Below are positions 8,895 through 17,940 of a stretch of DNA of 64,000 bases, one piece after another. The notes under the pieces were generated by a model. That model ran no database searches. It worked only from the letters and a program-made list of their open reading frames with translations, and was not told the origin of the DNA. Both the position numbers and the translations under genes were made by a program. The DNA comes from an uncultured Prevotella sp. (GTDB lineage Bacteria; Bacteroidota; Bacteroidia; Bacteroidales; Bacteroidaceae): positions 1-64,000 of the forward strand of contig CAKPZJ010000002.1 of the NCBI GenBank assembly GCA_934204655.1. Reading direction: 5' to 3'. Positions within the stretch are counted from its first letter, which is position 1, and every line of letters starts with the position of its first letter.

Positions 8895-10610
8895 ATGAAG
8901 AAAATTACACTCCTTCTGGCCGCGTTCCTCACGCTGGCCACTGCCACACAGGCAGACGCACAGGCCCCACTGACATTCAACTGGGCCCACTCTGTTGACG
9001 GTGCCACAACGGCTGGCGATAATATCATCGGCATGGCCAAGTCGGCCGGTGGAGACTACTACGTGGCTACATCTTGGGGCACCAACTCGGGCACCCAGCA
9101 GACCAACCTGTGGTTTGACCAGGAACTGGTTAACGGTGCCGACGGTGCTGCCATTGTGGGTAGCCCTTATACAGGTAATAGTAACAATGGCAATGTGTTC
9201 CTGCAGCGCGTTACCAACACCGGTTCGGTGGTGTGGAGCAGCTATACACGCAAGGGCGATATGGTGGTAGGCAAGTCGCACGTGGTGGCTACCAAGGACG
9301 GAGGCATGGTGGCCGTGCTCAAGACCCGCGCCTGGGTGGCCGAGGCAGGATATGACAACCTGGTAGAGTACGTAGACCCCACCGGGCACGTTACCACCAT
9401 CAAGGACATGGGCAACGTGTCGGGCGAGTACCGCTATATAGTCCTGAAGATAGACGAGAACGGCAAGCTGGACTGGTCGCGCCTGGTGGCAGGCAAGGTT
9501 GAGGAGCGCAAGTCGGCTCTCACTAAAGACAACATGTCTATCTACGGTGTGGCTGTCGACGAGAGCGGCAATATCTACCTCACGGGCAACTTCAGAACCT
9601 CGCTGTACTTCAAGAAGACCGACGGTACCGTGGTAACCCTTACCGCCAAGAACTCTACCGCATGGAATGGCGACTCGCAGGGCGTGGTGGGCGACCTGTT
9701 CTTAGCTAAGCTGGACAAGGATGGTTACTATACTGCCAGCCTGACGGCCGAGGGCATAGCCACCAGCGCCTTCCTGGACAAGGTGGTTTACGCTGATGGC
9801 AAGTTGTACTTCGACGGACGTGTATGTGGTAAGGATGGCAACGAGGTAACGCTGGGTGGCAAGGCCATCACGGCCACTGCCGACTGTGAGAACCTCATCC
9901 TGGGCTCGGTTAACGCCACCGACCTGTCGGTTAACTACGTGAAGACCATAGTGCCCGTCGGTGCTAAGCGCACCATACAGAATAATGGTGCCCAGTACAT
10001 CAATGGTTACGTGTACTTTACCGGCTCGTCGATGGGTGGCCTCACGGACATCTACGAAAACACTAAGGGGATGCACAAAGCCTACATTCTGAAAGTAGAC
10101 CCTGCTACGGGCGACGTGGTTAAGGGCGTGGCCCGTGTAGAGGGCGGCATCAGTAAGTTCTATGGTCTCTATGCCAACGGCTCAGCGATGTATGCTTTCG
10201 GTTACGACTTCAGTGCCGGTGCCCTGCTGGTTCCGGTCGATGCCTCGACGCTGGCTTTGGGCACAGCCATCACCGTGTGCAAGTACGGTACCGTGGCTGC
10301 CTGCGCCGCGCCTGTCTCTGACGGCGAGAATGTAGTACTGGCTAACCGCGGACGCCAGTCGGCCACATTCTATGGTACCGATACCGCTTTCAGCAACCTC
10401 AAGAACTGGGGCACGGTGTACTATAGTTTCAAAGTGGCCGCCAATACGGTGGGCATCAGCAGCGCCACAGCCACGGCAGCTGCCGGACAGTACGACGTGT
10501 ACACCCTGGACGGTGCGCTGGTCAAGACGGCCAAGACCTACGATGAGGCTGTACGCGGACTGGCCGCCGGTGTGTATGTCATCGGCGACAAAAAGGTAAC
10601 TATTGACTAA
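8895..10610 (+). CDS. Secreted protein with a type IX-sorting-like C-terminal tail
   Basis: 571 residues from the ATG at 8895; a TTG at 8889 is also in frame. A signal peptide (ending ...TQADAQA) is followed by repeating beta blades of the type GGDYYVATSW, GNIYLTGNF and ILKVDPATGDVV, resembling SBBP/beta-propeller repeats. The last about 45 residues (YDVYTLDGALV...GLAAGVYVIGDKKV) resemble the short tails of Prevotella secreted proteins that are compared with type IX sorting signals. It is the fourth gene of the receptor operon. Surface attachment or secretion and ligand capture are inferences. Confidence 0.65.
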   Translation: MKKITLLLAAFLTLATATQADAQAPLTFNWAHSVDGATTAGDNIIGMAKSAGGDYYVATSWGTNSGTQQTNLWFDQELVNGADGAAIVGSPYTGNSNNGNVFLQRVTNTGSVVWSSYTRKGDMVVGKSHVVATKDGGMVAVLKTRAWVAEAGYDNLVEYVDPTGHVTTIKDMGNVSGEYRYIVLKIDENGKLDWSRLVAGKVEERKSALTKDNMSIYGVAVDESGNIYLTGNFRTSLYFKKTDGTVVTLTAKNSTAWNGDSQGVVGDLFLAKLDKDGYYTASLTAEGIATSAFLDKVVYADGKLYFDGRVCGKDGNEVTLGGKAITATADCENLILGSVNATDLSVNYVKTIVPVGAKRTIQNNGAQYINGYVYFTGSSMGGLTDIYENTKGMHKAYILKVDPATGDVVKGVARVEGGISKFYGLYANGSAMYAFGYDFSAGALLVPVDASTLALGTAITVCKYGTVAACAAPVSDGENVVLANRGRQSATFYGTDTAFSNLKNWGTVYYSFKVAANTVGISSATATAAAGQYDVYTLDGALVKTAKTYDEAVRGLAAGVYVIGDKKVTID

Positions 10611-10629
10611 GACTATAACGATAATGTGT

Positions 10630-13452
10630 ATGAAGAAGCAACTCTCAGCGCTGTTCCTTCTTGCCCTGTTGCTTCCTGCTTCGCTGTCGGCTCAGACCGT
10701 GAAGCAGGATGCTTCTGTTCGTACCGGCAAGCTGAAGAACGGACTTACTTACTACATCCGCCACAATGCCAAGGAGGCCGGCCTGGCCGACTTCTACATC
10801 GCCCAGCGTGTGGGTAGCATCCTCGAAGAGCCGCGCCAGCGTGGCCTGGCCCACTTCTTGGAGCACATGGCATTTAATGGCACCAAGCACTTCCCCGGCA
10901 AGGGCCGCCAGTTGGGCATAGTGCCCTGGTGCGAGTCTATCGGGGTCAAGTTTGGGGCCAACCTCAACGCCTATACCTCGGTCGACCAGACCGTGTACCA
11001 CATAGGGGCTGCCCCCATCCGCCGCGAGGGCATCGTAGACTCCTGCCTGCTCGTTCTCAACGACTGGAGCCACTATATACTGCTTGAAGACGGCGAGATA
11101 GACAAGGAACGTGGCGTTATCCATGAGGAGTGGCGCAACCGCCGCTCGGGCATGGCCATGCAGCGGCTTATGGAGAACGTCATGCCGCGTATCTACCGTG
11201 GCACCAAGTACGAGGACTGCATGCCCATCGGCAATATGGACATCGTGGACCACTTCGCTTATCAGGACTTGCGCGACTACTATCACAAGTGGTACCGCCC
11301 TGACCTGCAGGCCATTGTGGTGGTCGGCGACTTCGACGTAGACCGCATGGAGGCCAAGGTGAAGCGGCTGTTCGGCAAGATACCTGCGGCCAAGAACCCG
11401 GCCGAGCGTGTCTACTATCCGGTTAACGACAACGGCGACCGCATGATAGTGGCCATTGAGAAAGATAAGGAGCAGCCCATCGTGCTGGGGCATCTCTATA
11501 TGAAGCGGGCGGCTACGCCCGACGCTGAGAAGAACTCCGTGGCCTATCAGCGCGATGCCTATATAGGCGGACTGATAACCTATATGATGAACACCCGCCT
11601 GACGGAGCGGGCCAAGCAGACGGCCAACCCGCCCTATATGAGCGCTACGGTACGCGATGGCATGTTCTTCGTGTCGCGCACCAAGGATGCGTTCAGCCTG
11701 AGCATCAGCTGCAAGCAGGACAATATCCTGGGCGGTATAACGGCCGCTGTGGCCGAGGTAGAGCGGGCACGCCAGCATGGGTTTACGGCGGCCGAACTGG
11801 CCCGGGCCAAGGCGCTGTATCTGACAGCGGCCGAGCGCAAGGTAAAGATGGAGGGCGACCGCCGAAACAACTACTTTGTCAATCAGTGTGTAAACAATTT
11901 CCTGGAGGGAGAGCCCATCCTGTCGGCCGCAGAGTCGTGTGCGCTGGTTAAGGGCTTTGACGCTCAGGTGTCGCTCAGCGATGTAAACCGCGAGACGGCA
12001 GCCCTCATTACCGACACCAACCAGGTGTTTGTACTCTATGGCCCCGACAAGGCGGAGGTAACCCTGCCCACCGAGGAGGCCATCAGTACTGCCGTGGAGC
12101 AGGCTCAGCGCCAGCAGTACGAACCTTACCGCGAGGCCGAGGTGCCCACCACGCTGATAGACCAGCTGCCCAAACCGGGTACCATCGTGGCCGAGAAGCC
12201 CTATGGCAAGTTTGGCATGACGGAGATAACCCTGAGCAACGGGCTCAAGGTCTATGTGAAGCCTACCGACTATCAGGCCGACCAGGTAACACTCACCCTC
12301 AAGGCTGATGGTGGCACCTCGGTCTATACTGATGCTGATATATCCAACTTTTCGCTGCTTTCGAGCGCCATAACCGAGGCTGGCGTGGGTCGGTTTGATG
12401 CCGTGAGCCTGCGCAAGGCGCTTACAGGCAAGTCGGTCAAGGTGCAGCCGTCGGTGGGGCAGTCATCGCAGCAGATAGCAGGCACCTCGTCGGTACGTGA
12501 CATGGAGACCATGCTGCAGCTTACCTATCTCTACTTCACGGCTCCGCGTCGCGACACGCTGGCCTGGGGCGGACTGATGAACCGCACATGTTCCTTCCTT
12601 ACCAATCGTGATGCCAGTCCTAAGGTAGCTTACAACGACAGTCTTACGGCGGTGCTCTACGGTCACCATCCGCGCTTGGCGCCGGTTACCCGTAGCGTGG
12701 TGGACCGGGCCGACTACGACCGCATCCTGCAGATGTATCGTGAGCGCTTCTCTGATGCCTCTAACTTCAAGGCTGTTATCATCGGGCGGGTCGATATGGA
12801 CCGTCTACGCCCACTGCTGTGCCAGTACTTAGGCTCGCTGCCTGCTACCCACCGTGGGGAGAAGACATGTCGTGAGCGGTTGCCCCAGATGGTGAAGGCC
12901 AATGAGGTGGTGCGCTTCAGCAAGAAGATGGCCACGCCGCTGGCCAACGTGAGCATATTCTATACGGCCGACGTGGACTTCTCGCCGCGTACCGACCTGA
13001 CGCTCGACATGCTGCAGCGCTGTCTGCAGATAGCCTATACCGACTCGGTGCGCGAGGAGAAGGGTGGCACTTACGGTGTCAGCGTGAGCTTCGACCTCGA
13101 GAAGGACGATCGTCCTAACGCCCTGCTGCGTATCTCGTACAAGGCCGACCCCAATCGTTATGCCGAGCTCAACCCGATAGTCTATCGGCAGATAGAACAC
13201 ATGGCCCAGCAGGGCCCGCAGGCCTCCAGCTTAGACAAAGTAAAGCGCTATCTGAAGAAACAGTATGCCCAGATGGCCATTACCAACGACTACTGGAGCT
13301 ATGTCATCTGGCACCAACTGGAAGATGATGCCGACTTTGACCAGGGCTACTGCCAGCTGGTAGACAGCATCTCGGCCGAGGACATAAGCCGGATGGCGCA
13401 GACGCTGCTACGCCAGAACCACCGTGTAGAGGTAACGATGCTCTCCGAGTAG
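10630..13452 (+). CDS. Periplasmic M16 zinc metallopeptidase (PqqL/FusC-like architecture)
   Basis: 940 residues from ATG 10630. ATG 10624 and an upstream start at 10603 that overlaps the previous gene are alternatives, but 10630 gives a clean signal peptide (MKKQLSALFLLALLLPASLSAQ). It has two M16 halves. The N-terminal half carries the inverted zinc motif HFLEH (residues 75-79) with the downstream acidic segment EIDKERGVIHEE that supplies the third ligand. The C-terminal half (after about residue 530) lacks HxxEH and would be the structural lobe. Such clam-shaped peptidases degrade peptides or small unfolded proteins in the periplasm. It is the last gene of the TonB receptor operon, which suggests it cleaves what the receptor imports. 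Confidence 0.88.
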   Translation: MKKQLSALFLLALLLPASLSAQTVKQDASVRTGKLKNGLTYYIRHNAKEAGLADFYIAQRVGSILEEPRQRGLAHFLEHMAFNGTKHFPGKGRQLGIVPWCESIGVKFGANLNAYTSVDQTVYHIGAAPIRREGIVDSCLLVLNDWSHYILLEDGEIDKERGVIHEEWRNRRSGMAMQRLMENVMPRIYRGTKYEDCMPIGNMDIVDHFAYQDLRDYYHKWYRPDLQAIVVVGDFDVDRMEAKVKRLFGKIPAAKNPAERVYYPVNDNGDRMIVAIEKDKEQPIVLGHLYMKRAATPDAEKNSVAYQRDAYIGGLITYMMNTRLTERAKQTANPPYMSATVRDGMFFVSRTKDAFSLSISCKQDNILGGITAAVAEVERARQHGFTAAELARAKALYLTAAERKVKMEGDRRNNYFVNQCVNNFLEGEPILSAAESCALVKGFDAQVSLSDVNRETAALITDTNQVFVLYGPDKAEVTLPTEEAISTAVEQAQRQQYEPYREAEVPTTLIDQLPKPGTIVAEKPYGKFGMTEITLSNGLKVYVKPTDYQADQVTLTLKADGGTSVYTDADISNFSLLSSAITEAGVGRFDAVSLRKALTGKSVKVQPSVGQSSQQIAGTSSVRDMETMLQLTYLYFTAPRRDTLAWGGLMNRTCSFLTNRDASPKVAYNDSLTAVLYGHHPRLAPVTRSVVDRADYDRILQMYRERFSDASNFKAVIIGRVDMDRLRPLLCQYLGSLPATHRGEKTCRERLPQMVKANEVVRFSKKMATPLANVSIFYTADVDFSPRTDLTLDMLQRCLQIAYTDSVREEKGGTYGVSVSFDLEKDDRPNALLRISYKADPNRYAELNPIVYRQIEHMAQQGPQASSLDKVKRYLKKQYAQMAITNDYWSYVIWHQLEDDADFDQGYCQLVDSISAEDISRMAQTLLRQNHRVEVTMLSE

Positions 13453-13482
13453 GCATCGCGGACCATACAGACCATACAAGAA

Positions 13483-13516
13483 CAGGCTCTGCAGTCATTA
13501 TAGACTGCAGAGCCTG
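13483..13516. terminator. Bidirectional terminator hairpin between convergent genes
   Basis: Perfect 14-bp stem (13483-13496 with 13503-13516) and a 6-base loop. It lies between the ends of the M16 gene (plus) and the lipoprotein gene (minus). T-runs are weak on both sides. Confidence 0.7.
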
Positions 13517-13590
13517 CTCTCTTTATAGATGTAATGGGGGCAACGGCCCTTACACGGACTGTCGCTAAGATGCTCGTAGAGCCTTGGCCA

Positions 13591-14139
13591 TTAATAGAAG
13601 CCTTGTTTTACATCGCCATTAGCATCGACGACATATTTTTCTGATAGCCAATTGCTCAGTAGGTTTACTCTTTCTGGTATGTATTCACCCTTTAGGTTAT
13701 ACGTTGCGACGCTGCCAGAATGTTCTTTGCTGACAACCGTCTGCCCATGCTTGTTGAGCGCTTTGTAGGTATAATTAATATCGGTAAGTAGAGTGTACTT
13801 TCGGTTGGGGTCTATGCCTGGCTTGGGGGTAAGGGACACGGTGTGTATAAAGGTGGCAGGCACCTGGCGGGCGTGTACCGTCCGGGTCCAGTTACTTGAG
13901 GTCACTGTCTCGGTAGCGCCCATGTCGGAGCCGTCGGTATAGGTAATACTGATGTTGTAGGCGGCCAGCATATCGGCATTGAACACCAGGGTATAGGTAA
14001 AGTCGACACTGGTAACTACGCGGTCTGTTACGGGCTTGTCATCGGGCTCGTCAGAACTGCTGCAAGAGCTGGTTACGAGAGGTGTGGCAATGGCGCACAC
14101 GATGGTTGCCATGATGATGGCAATGTTCTTGATTTTCAT
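13591..14139 (-). CDS. Small lipoprotein of unknown function
   Basis: 182 residues from the ATG at 14139; the open frame extends to 14232 but the upstream part is basic, non-secretory and lies between the promoter and the signal peptide. The signal (MKIKNIAIIMATIVCAI...) ends in a lipobox-like TSSC followed by SSSDEPDD, a flexible acidic linker often seen on exported Bacteroidetes lipoproteins. The remainder is one beta-rich domain with the strands VDFTYTLVFNADML and YTLLTDINYTYKAL. I do not recognise a family. It is transcribed from its own promoter and converges on the M16 operon. Confidence 0.65.
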   Translation of the reverse strand: MKIKNIAIIMATIVCAIATPLVTSSCSSSDEPDDKPVTDRVVTSVDFTYTLVFNADMLAAYNISITYTDGSDMGATETVTSSNWTRTVHARQVPATFIHTVSLTPKPGIDPNRKYTLLTDINYTYKALNKHGQTVVSKEHSGSVATYNLKGEYIPERVNLLSNWLSEKYVVDANGDVKQGFY

Positions 14140-14229
14140 ATTCTTATTTGTTAATGTATAGTCTGGCCAAAGGGGTAGGTGCGAGGGTCGCAAAGTGCTT
14201 GGTAGCCGGGCGGGCTGTATAGCCGGGTG

Positions 14230-14237
14230 CAAAGGTA
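14230..14237 (-). promoter_or_regulatory. -7 box of the small lipoprotein gene
   Basis: TACCTTTG on the minus strand, followed by GCA as in most promoters of this window. It lies about 90 bases before the start codon at 14139. Confidence 0.55.
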
Positions 14238-14399
14238 GTGAGAAAATGTGAAGAAACGTTACAAATACAGTTGAAAAGTGCCTTTGTGGCTGCTAACGTA
14301 TCTGTAGCGGTGGGTATGGTCGTTGTGGGTATCTGGCTGATGGGCTGCCAATGGGTGGGGGCTATGACCATCGGGGCGGATGTATTGAGGGGCTGTGTG

Positions 14400-15506
14400 T
14401 CAGAGCTTGTAGTAAGCGCTGGGGGTCATGCGGGCCACGCGGCGGAAGCAACGGTTGAACGCGGCCTGTGAACTGAAACCGCAGGCGGTAGCTACGCTGG
14501 CCATGGAGGGCTTCTGGCCCCGCTGCTTCATCTCGTCGATGGTGCGGCAGGCCTCCTTGATGTGCAGTTCGTTAACATAGTCGTAGAAGGTGGCACCCAC
14601 ATAGTTGTTGAGATAACACGACAGGTAGCTCTTGTTGGTGCCTATGGCCCGGCAGATGTCGTCGAGCGTGAGGGCAGGCTTCAGGTACAGTTTGTCGGTG
14701 GCCATGCAGCGGTCAAAGCGCTCTCCGATAGACCGGGCCATGTCCTTGTCTATCACCACACGGGCCGTGGCTGGTGGGTCGTCCTTGGTGTATATCTCCT
14801 CGGCCTTATGCAGATGGTTGCTCAGCGTGGCGGCTCGCTCTGGGCTTACGATGTACAGCACATGGTGGCGCTCGGCGTAGGCTATCATAATGCTCCACAG
14901 GATAATGGTACCTATGTTGTAGATGGCATCGCTCAGCCAGGTGTCAATGGTCGACGTGACGATATACAGAAACGTGATGGCGAAGCAGAGAATGGCCGAT
15001 ACGCCCACCCAGTGTACGTTGAGGTGCTCGGTGTTAGAGTAGTGGCTCGCCAGAAACTGCTGCCGGTGGGCCGTGTAGGTCAATACCATCACAATGGTGG
15101 TAAGCGACAGCGCAAAGGCCACTGCCAGGGCTGACCAGACCACGGCGTTACACGGGAAGTAGATGTATAGGAGGATGAAGACTGCCTGGGGGATGAGGCC
15201 AAGGTACATGTAGCGCCACGTGTTGGTACAGGGGCGGGTGGCGTTGATAAAGAACGGACTTATCATGGACACGCTGGTCAGGTCGATAATGGTTAGAAGT
15301 GCGCCCAGTCCCGGCTGGTTCTTCAGAGAGGTTACCAGCAGTATGGAGTCCTTGATATTGATGAGTGTAAACCATAGAAGGGCTACCAGCAATGGACGCA
15401 TGATACGGCTGTAGTGGCGCATCATGAAAATGCGGATGGTGAGCAGGATGAAAAACAGGGTCGCTGCTCCCCGGGCATAATGTGATAATGCTTCGAATGT
15501 GTCCAT
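14400..15506 (-). CDS. Membrane-anchored AraC-family transcription regulator
   Basis: 368 residues. The first about 220 form seven hydrophobic segments (for example GAATLFFILLTIRIFM, IMRPLLVALLWFTL, MYLGLIPQAVFILLYIYF, VVWSALAVAFALSLTTIVMVL). The C-terminal 100 residues are an AraC-type double helix-turn-helix: LTLDDICRAIGTNKSYLSCYLN, then PSMASVATACGFSSQAAFNRCFRR. This layout is common in Bacteroidetes sensors that bind DNA from the membrane. The stimulus and target genes are unknown; ferritin and a truncated copy of the same sensor lie immediately upstream. Confidence 0.85.
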   Translation of the reverse strand: MDTFEALSHYARGAATLFFILLTIRIFMMRHYSRIMRPLLVALLWFTLINIKDSILLVTSLKNQPGLGALLTIIDLTSVSMISPFFINATRPCTNTWRYMYLGLIPQAVFILLYIYFPCNAVVWSALAVAFALSLTTIVMVLTYTAHRQQFLASHYSNTEHLNVHWVGVSAILCFAITFLYIVTSTIDTWLSDAIYNIGTIILWSIMIAYAERHHVLYIVSPERAATLSNHLHKAEEIYTKDDPPATARVVIDKDMARSIGERFDRCMATDKLYLKPALTLDDICRAIGTNKSYLSCYLNNYVGATFYDYVNELHIKEACRTIDEMKQRGQKPSMASVATACGFSSQAAFNRCFRRVARMTPSAYYKL

Positions 15507-15856
15507 TACTTACGGTTCCTTCTATTAGAAATATGGCGTAGGCTCTTTCGGGTGTGCTGCTTGGTGCATGGGCACCGCTCAGAGCTCTGGTTTAGCGTCA
15601 GAGTGTTATCCTCCTATCATAAATCAGTACAAAGGTACACAAATTCATCAACAGAAAAGTCGCAATGGGGAGGGTATTTGGTCATATTGACAACTTTTAG
15701 TGCCAAAATTGCTGTATCGTGAAAAATAATGGTCAAAAATCAAAGCACGGTGTCATTCTTTATAGTTCTGTCGGTTGTGCTTAAAGTGATAGGGATGAGC
15801 ACGGGGAGTGCGGTGGGTATAGTGGTAGCAGCGTCCGCTGCAAATGCTATCTGAAA
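15507..15856. other. Intergenic region with the AraC promoter
   Basis: No gene seen. It contains the AraC-gene -7 box TACCTTTG on the minus strand (15630-15637), about 125 bases from the start codon, which implies a long leader. The remainder up to the ferritin terminator has no structure I can name. Confidence 0.5.
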
Positions 15857-15888
15857 AAGGGAGCACCCCTGCAGTGGGGCGCTCCCTT
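15857..15888 (-). terminator. Ferritin terminator
   Basis: Stem arms at 15857-15869 and 15876-15888 (13 bp, one mismatch). On the minus strand the hairpin is followed by TTTTTC. It lies about 60 bases after the ferritin stop codon. Confidence 0.75.
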
Positions 15889-15948
15889 AGGATGGTGGTG
15901 ACGGCCACGCTGACAGCCGTGATGGCGGGGTGGCGGGCCGGAATGGTC

Positions 15949-16476
15949 TTACTCTTTGCCGGCGAGTGGGGCAGCCTGGGTGTAGACGCGGGCGCCAAGC
16001 TCCTTGTCAAGCATGTACAGGCCGTAGCCGTTGTCCTTAATCATACGGATGTTGTCAATGATGGTCTTGGCGTTGTCCTCCTCCTCGACCTGCTCGTCAA
16101 TAAACCACTTGAGCATGCTCTGGGTGGCGAAGTCGTTCTCCTGAGTGGCCAGGGCGTAGAGGTTGTTGATGAGGGCTGTAACCTTCTGCTCGTGAGCCAG
16201 TGTGCTCTCGTAGACATCGAGCATGGAGTCCCAGGAAGTGGGTACGGCGTCGATGGCCGACAGCGTTACCACGCCATCGCGCGACACTACGTAGTTATAG
16301 AATATCTTGGCGTGGTCCTGTTCCTCCCGGAACTGAACCTCGAACCACTTGGCCATGCCCTGCTGGCCCTGTGCGTGGCAGTAGGCGGCCATGGAAAGAT
16401 ACAGGTAAGCCGACCAAAGTTCGGCGTTGATTTGGGCATTGATAGCCTCTTCGATTTTCTTGTTCAGCATAGTCAT
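15949..16476 (-). CDS. ftnA: Ferritin (non-haem iron storage)
   Basis: 175 residues, the normal length of bacterial ferritin. The four-helix-bundle signature is clear: an N-terminal helix with NAELWSAYLYLSM, the second helix with FREEQDHAKIF, and the later QVEEEDNA helix. These supply the ferroxidase ligands. It oxidises Fe(II) and stores it as a mineral in a cytosolic 24-mer, protecting against oxidative stress. Start at 16476 or the second ATG at 16470. Three phased promoter boxes upstream (16550-16685) suggest strong or layered expression. It has its own terminator. Confidence 0.93.
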   Translation of the reverse strand: MTMLNKKIEEAINAQINAELWSAYLYLSMAAYCHAQGQQGMAKWFEVQFREEQDHAKIFYNYVVSRDGVVTLSAIDAVPTSWDSMLDVYESTLAHEQKVTALINNLYALATQENDFATQSMLKWFIDEQVEEEDNAKTIIDNIRMIKDNGYGLYMLDKELGARVYTQAAPLAGKE

Positions 16477-16540
16477 TTATTTGTTAAGAGTTACTATTCG
16501 TGCGTGGGCGTGGGCTCCGGATAGTGCCAGGGGTGCCGCC

Positions 16541-16690
16541 TATCTTATGCAAAGATAGTGCAAACCGAGTGGCATGAGCTTGCTCAGATGCCAGAGGTGT
16601 AGCCTATCTTGTGCAAAGATAGTGCAAGCCGAGTGGCATGAGCTTGCTCAGATGCCAGAGGTGTAGCCTATCTTATGCAAAGGTACAAAA
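16541..16690 (-). repeat. 64-bp promoter repeat, array 2 (ferritin promoter region)
   Basis: Two full 64-bp units plus an outer partial unit, reading leftwards into ferritin. On the minus strand the -7 boxes are TATCTTTG (16550-16557), TATCTTTG (16614-16621) and TACCTTTG (16678-16685), spaced exactly 64 bases. Each is preceded by CGG(T/C)TTGCAC or equivalent. The innermost box is about 75 bases from the start codon. The units are nearly identical to one another and clearly related to the arrays at 1993 and 62261. Confidence 0.85.
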
Positions 16691-16803
16691 TTAGGGAATA
16701 GGTAACTGATTTTTTTCCCGAAAATTTCACCTATTATTATATATAGGCCCGTTGTGGGTGGGGAGGGGGTTACGGAATGGGGTGGGGTGACAAGAAAAAG
16801 AGG

Positions 16804-16834
16804 GGCTGTAACAGGGGTATGCCCTGTTACAGCC
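16804..16834 (-). terminator. Terminator after the truncated AraC-sensor gene
   Basis: Perfect 13-bp stem (16804-16816 with 16822-16834) and a 5-base loop, followed on the minus strand by CCTCTTTTTC. It starts at the stop codon of the fragment, so that 3' end is intact. Confidence 0.8.
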
Positions 16835-17229
16835 TATAGTATGCCTGGGGCTTCACCTGTGGTTAGGCGTATGCCTCTTACGTACAGCTCCTCGCCCTTG
16901 GCCTTGTTCTTCTCGGCATAGCCATGCTCGTCCTCGTCGACCACGCGCAGCACGCGGTGCTTGGTGGCATAGATAAACATGACTATCCAGATGGTAACCG
17001 ATACGAGGTTGTATATCAGGTCGCTCACCCACGTTACCTGGCCCAGTGCCAGGGTGTAGATGGCCAGCAGGGCGGCGTAGATGGAGGCTATGACGGCAGC
17101 CCAGTGGGTGCGCAGGTTCTCAGTGTGCGAATAGCGTGCGTTGATAAAGTGTTGGTGGCGTATGGTCGATACGGTAGTGACACCTACGGTAATCAGGGCA
17201 AGGGTGATGGCCAGCGCGTGGGCACCCAC
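16834..17229 (-). pseudogene. Truncated paralogue of the AraC membrane sensor
   Basis: 131 residues from a GTG, with no plausible ATG. Its first 90 residues align with residues about 125-220 of the AraC protein at 14400: HFINARYSHTENLRTHW against QFLASHYSNTEHLNVHW, and VSDLIYNLVSVTIWIVMFIYA against LSDAIYNIGTIILWSIMIAYA. The similarity continues upstream of the GTG to an in-frame stop near 17267. The N-terminal helices and the whole DNA-binding domain are missing. It is best read as a decayed duplicate, though a small membrane protein kept for another purpose cannot be excluded. Confidence 0.65.
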
Positions 17230-17730
17230 TACGACGGTTATACAAATATTGAAGTTTTTCGCATAAAGTTATGTTTTTAGTACTTTTGTAGCCTTTTTCG
17301 TAGGTTCGGAGGTCAAAAAACGGGGTAAAATACCTCCCCCCCGGTGCTTACACTTGAACTTAGAAAAATGATACGGGCCATCAGTCCGTCAAAAATGAGG
17401 GTTGCTACACCCTCCGTAGCTCCCTCTCCCTCGCGCGCGTATATATAATAAGGTGGGGAGGTGGCCCCCAAGCCCTCTAAGGGGGTGTGGATTAACAACG
17501 CAAATAATGGGCAATAATATGATAATGGGAGTAACGGCCTGTATAACCATGGGTGCGGCCATGTGGGTGGTGGGCAATCCTGTGTGGACAACGCACAATC
17601 TTGTATGGGTAATGTGTTGCACCCTATGGGCCACGCACGCTGGTTGTGGAGCTATCTATTTCTGACCCGAAATAGTTGCGAATATTTCAGAAGTGGTCGC
17701 GCGAAAATGAAAAGGACGACCTCGGCACAG
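17230..17730. other. Gene-free region with a second CG/TA motif
   Basis: No supportable gene. The CTCGCGCGCG-TA-TAATAAGGTG motif lies at 17429-17455. The open frames at 17313-17665 are low-complexity Trp/Met-rich readings with no signal peptide or promoter, so I do not call them. Confidence 0.5.
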
Positions 17731-17940
17731 AAAAGTAAAAAAGTAAAAGAGTAAAAAGGTAAAAAGCACCGCTGAAGACTGCCACGGGCAAACCAATGTC
17801 CGTCGCGTGAAACGAAAAGACCGACCTTTAGCTTTCTAATGACGGTTCCCAGTTCGCTAAAGAGGGCTCCGGGAAACGAAAAGACTGGTCTCCGCGGAGA
17901 AAACTAAAAGCGTAACGAGATAAAAGAGTAAGAAGGGCAG
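17731..17940 (+). repeat. Dispersed intergenic element, copy A
   Basis: It begins with runs of GTAAAAAGTAAAAGAG type. The body contains GACCGACCTTTAGCTTTC, and it ends in a degenerate AT-rich stretch. It is in the same orientation as copy D (62758-62984) and opposite to B and C. No coding potential. It is the most diverged copy. Confidence 0.65.

Noticed and set aside
17313..17665. Small Trp/Met-rich frames between the AraC fragment and copy A
   Set aside because: No start context, no family resemblance, and the region is made of short irregular repeats.
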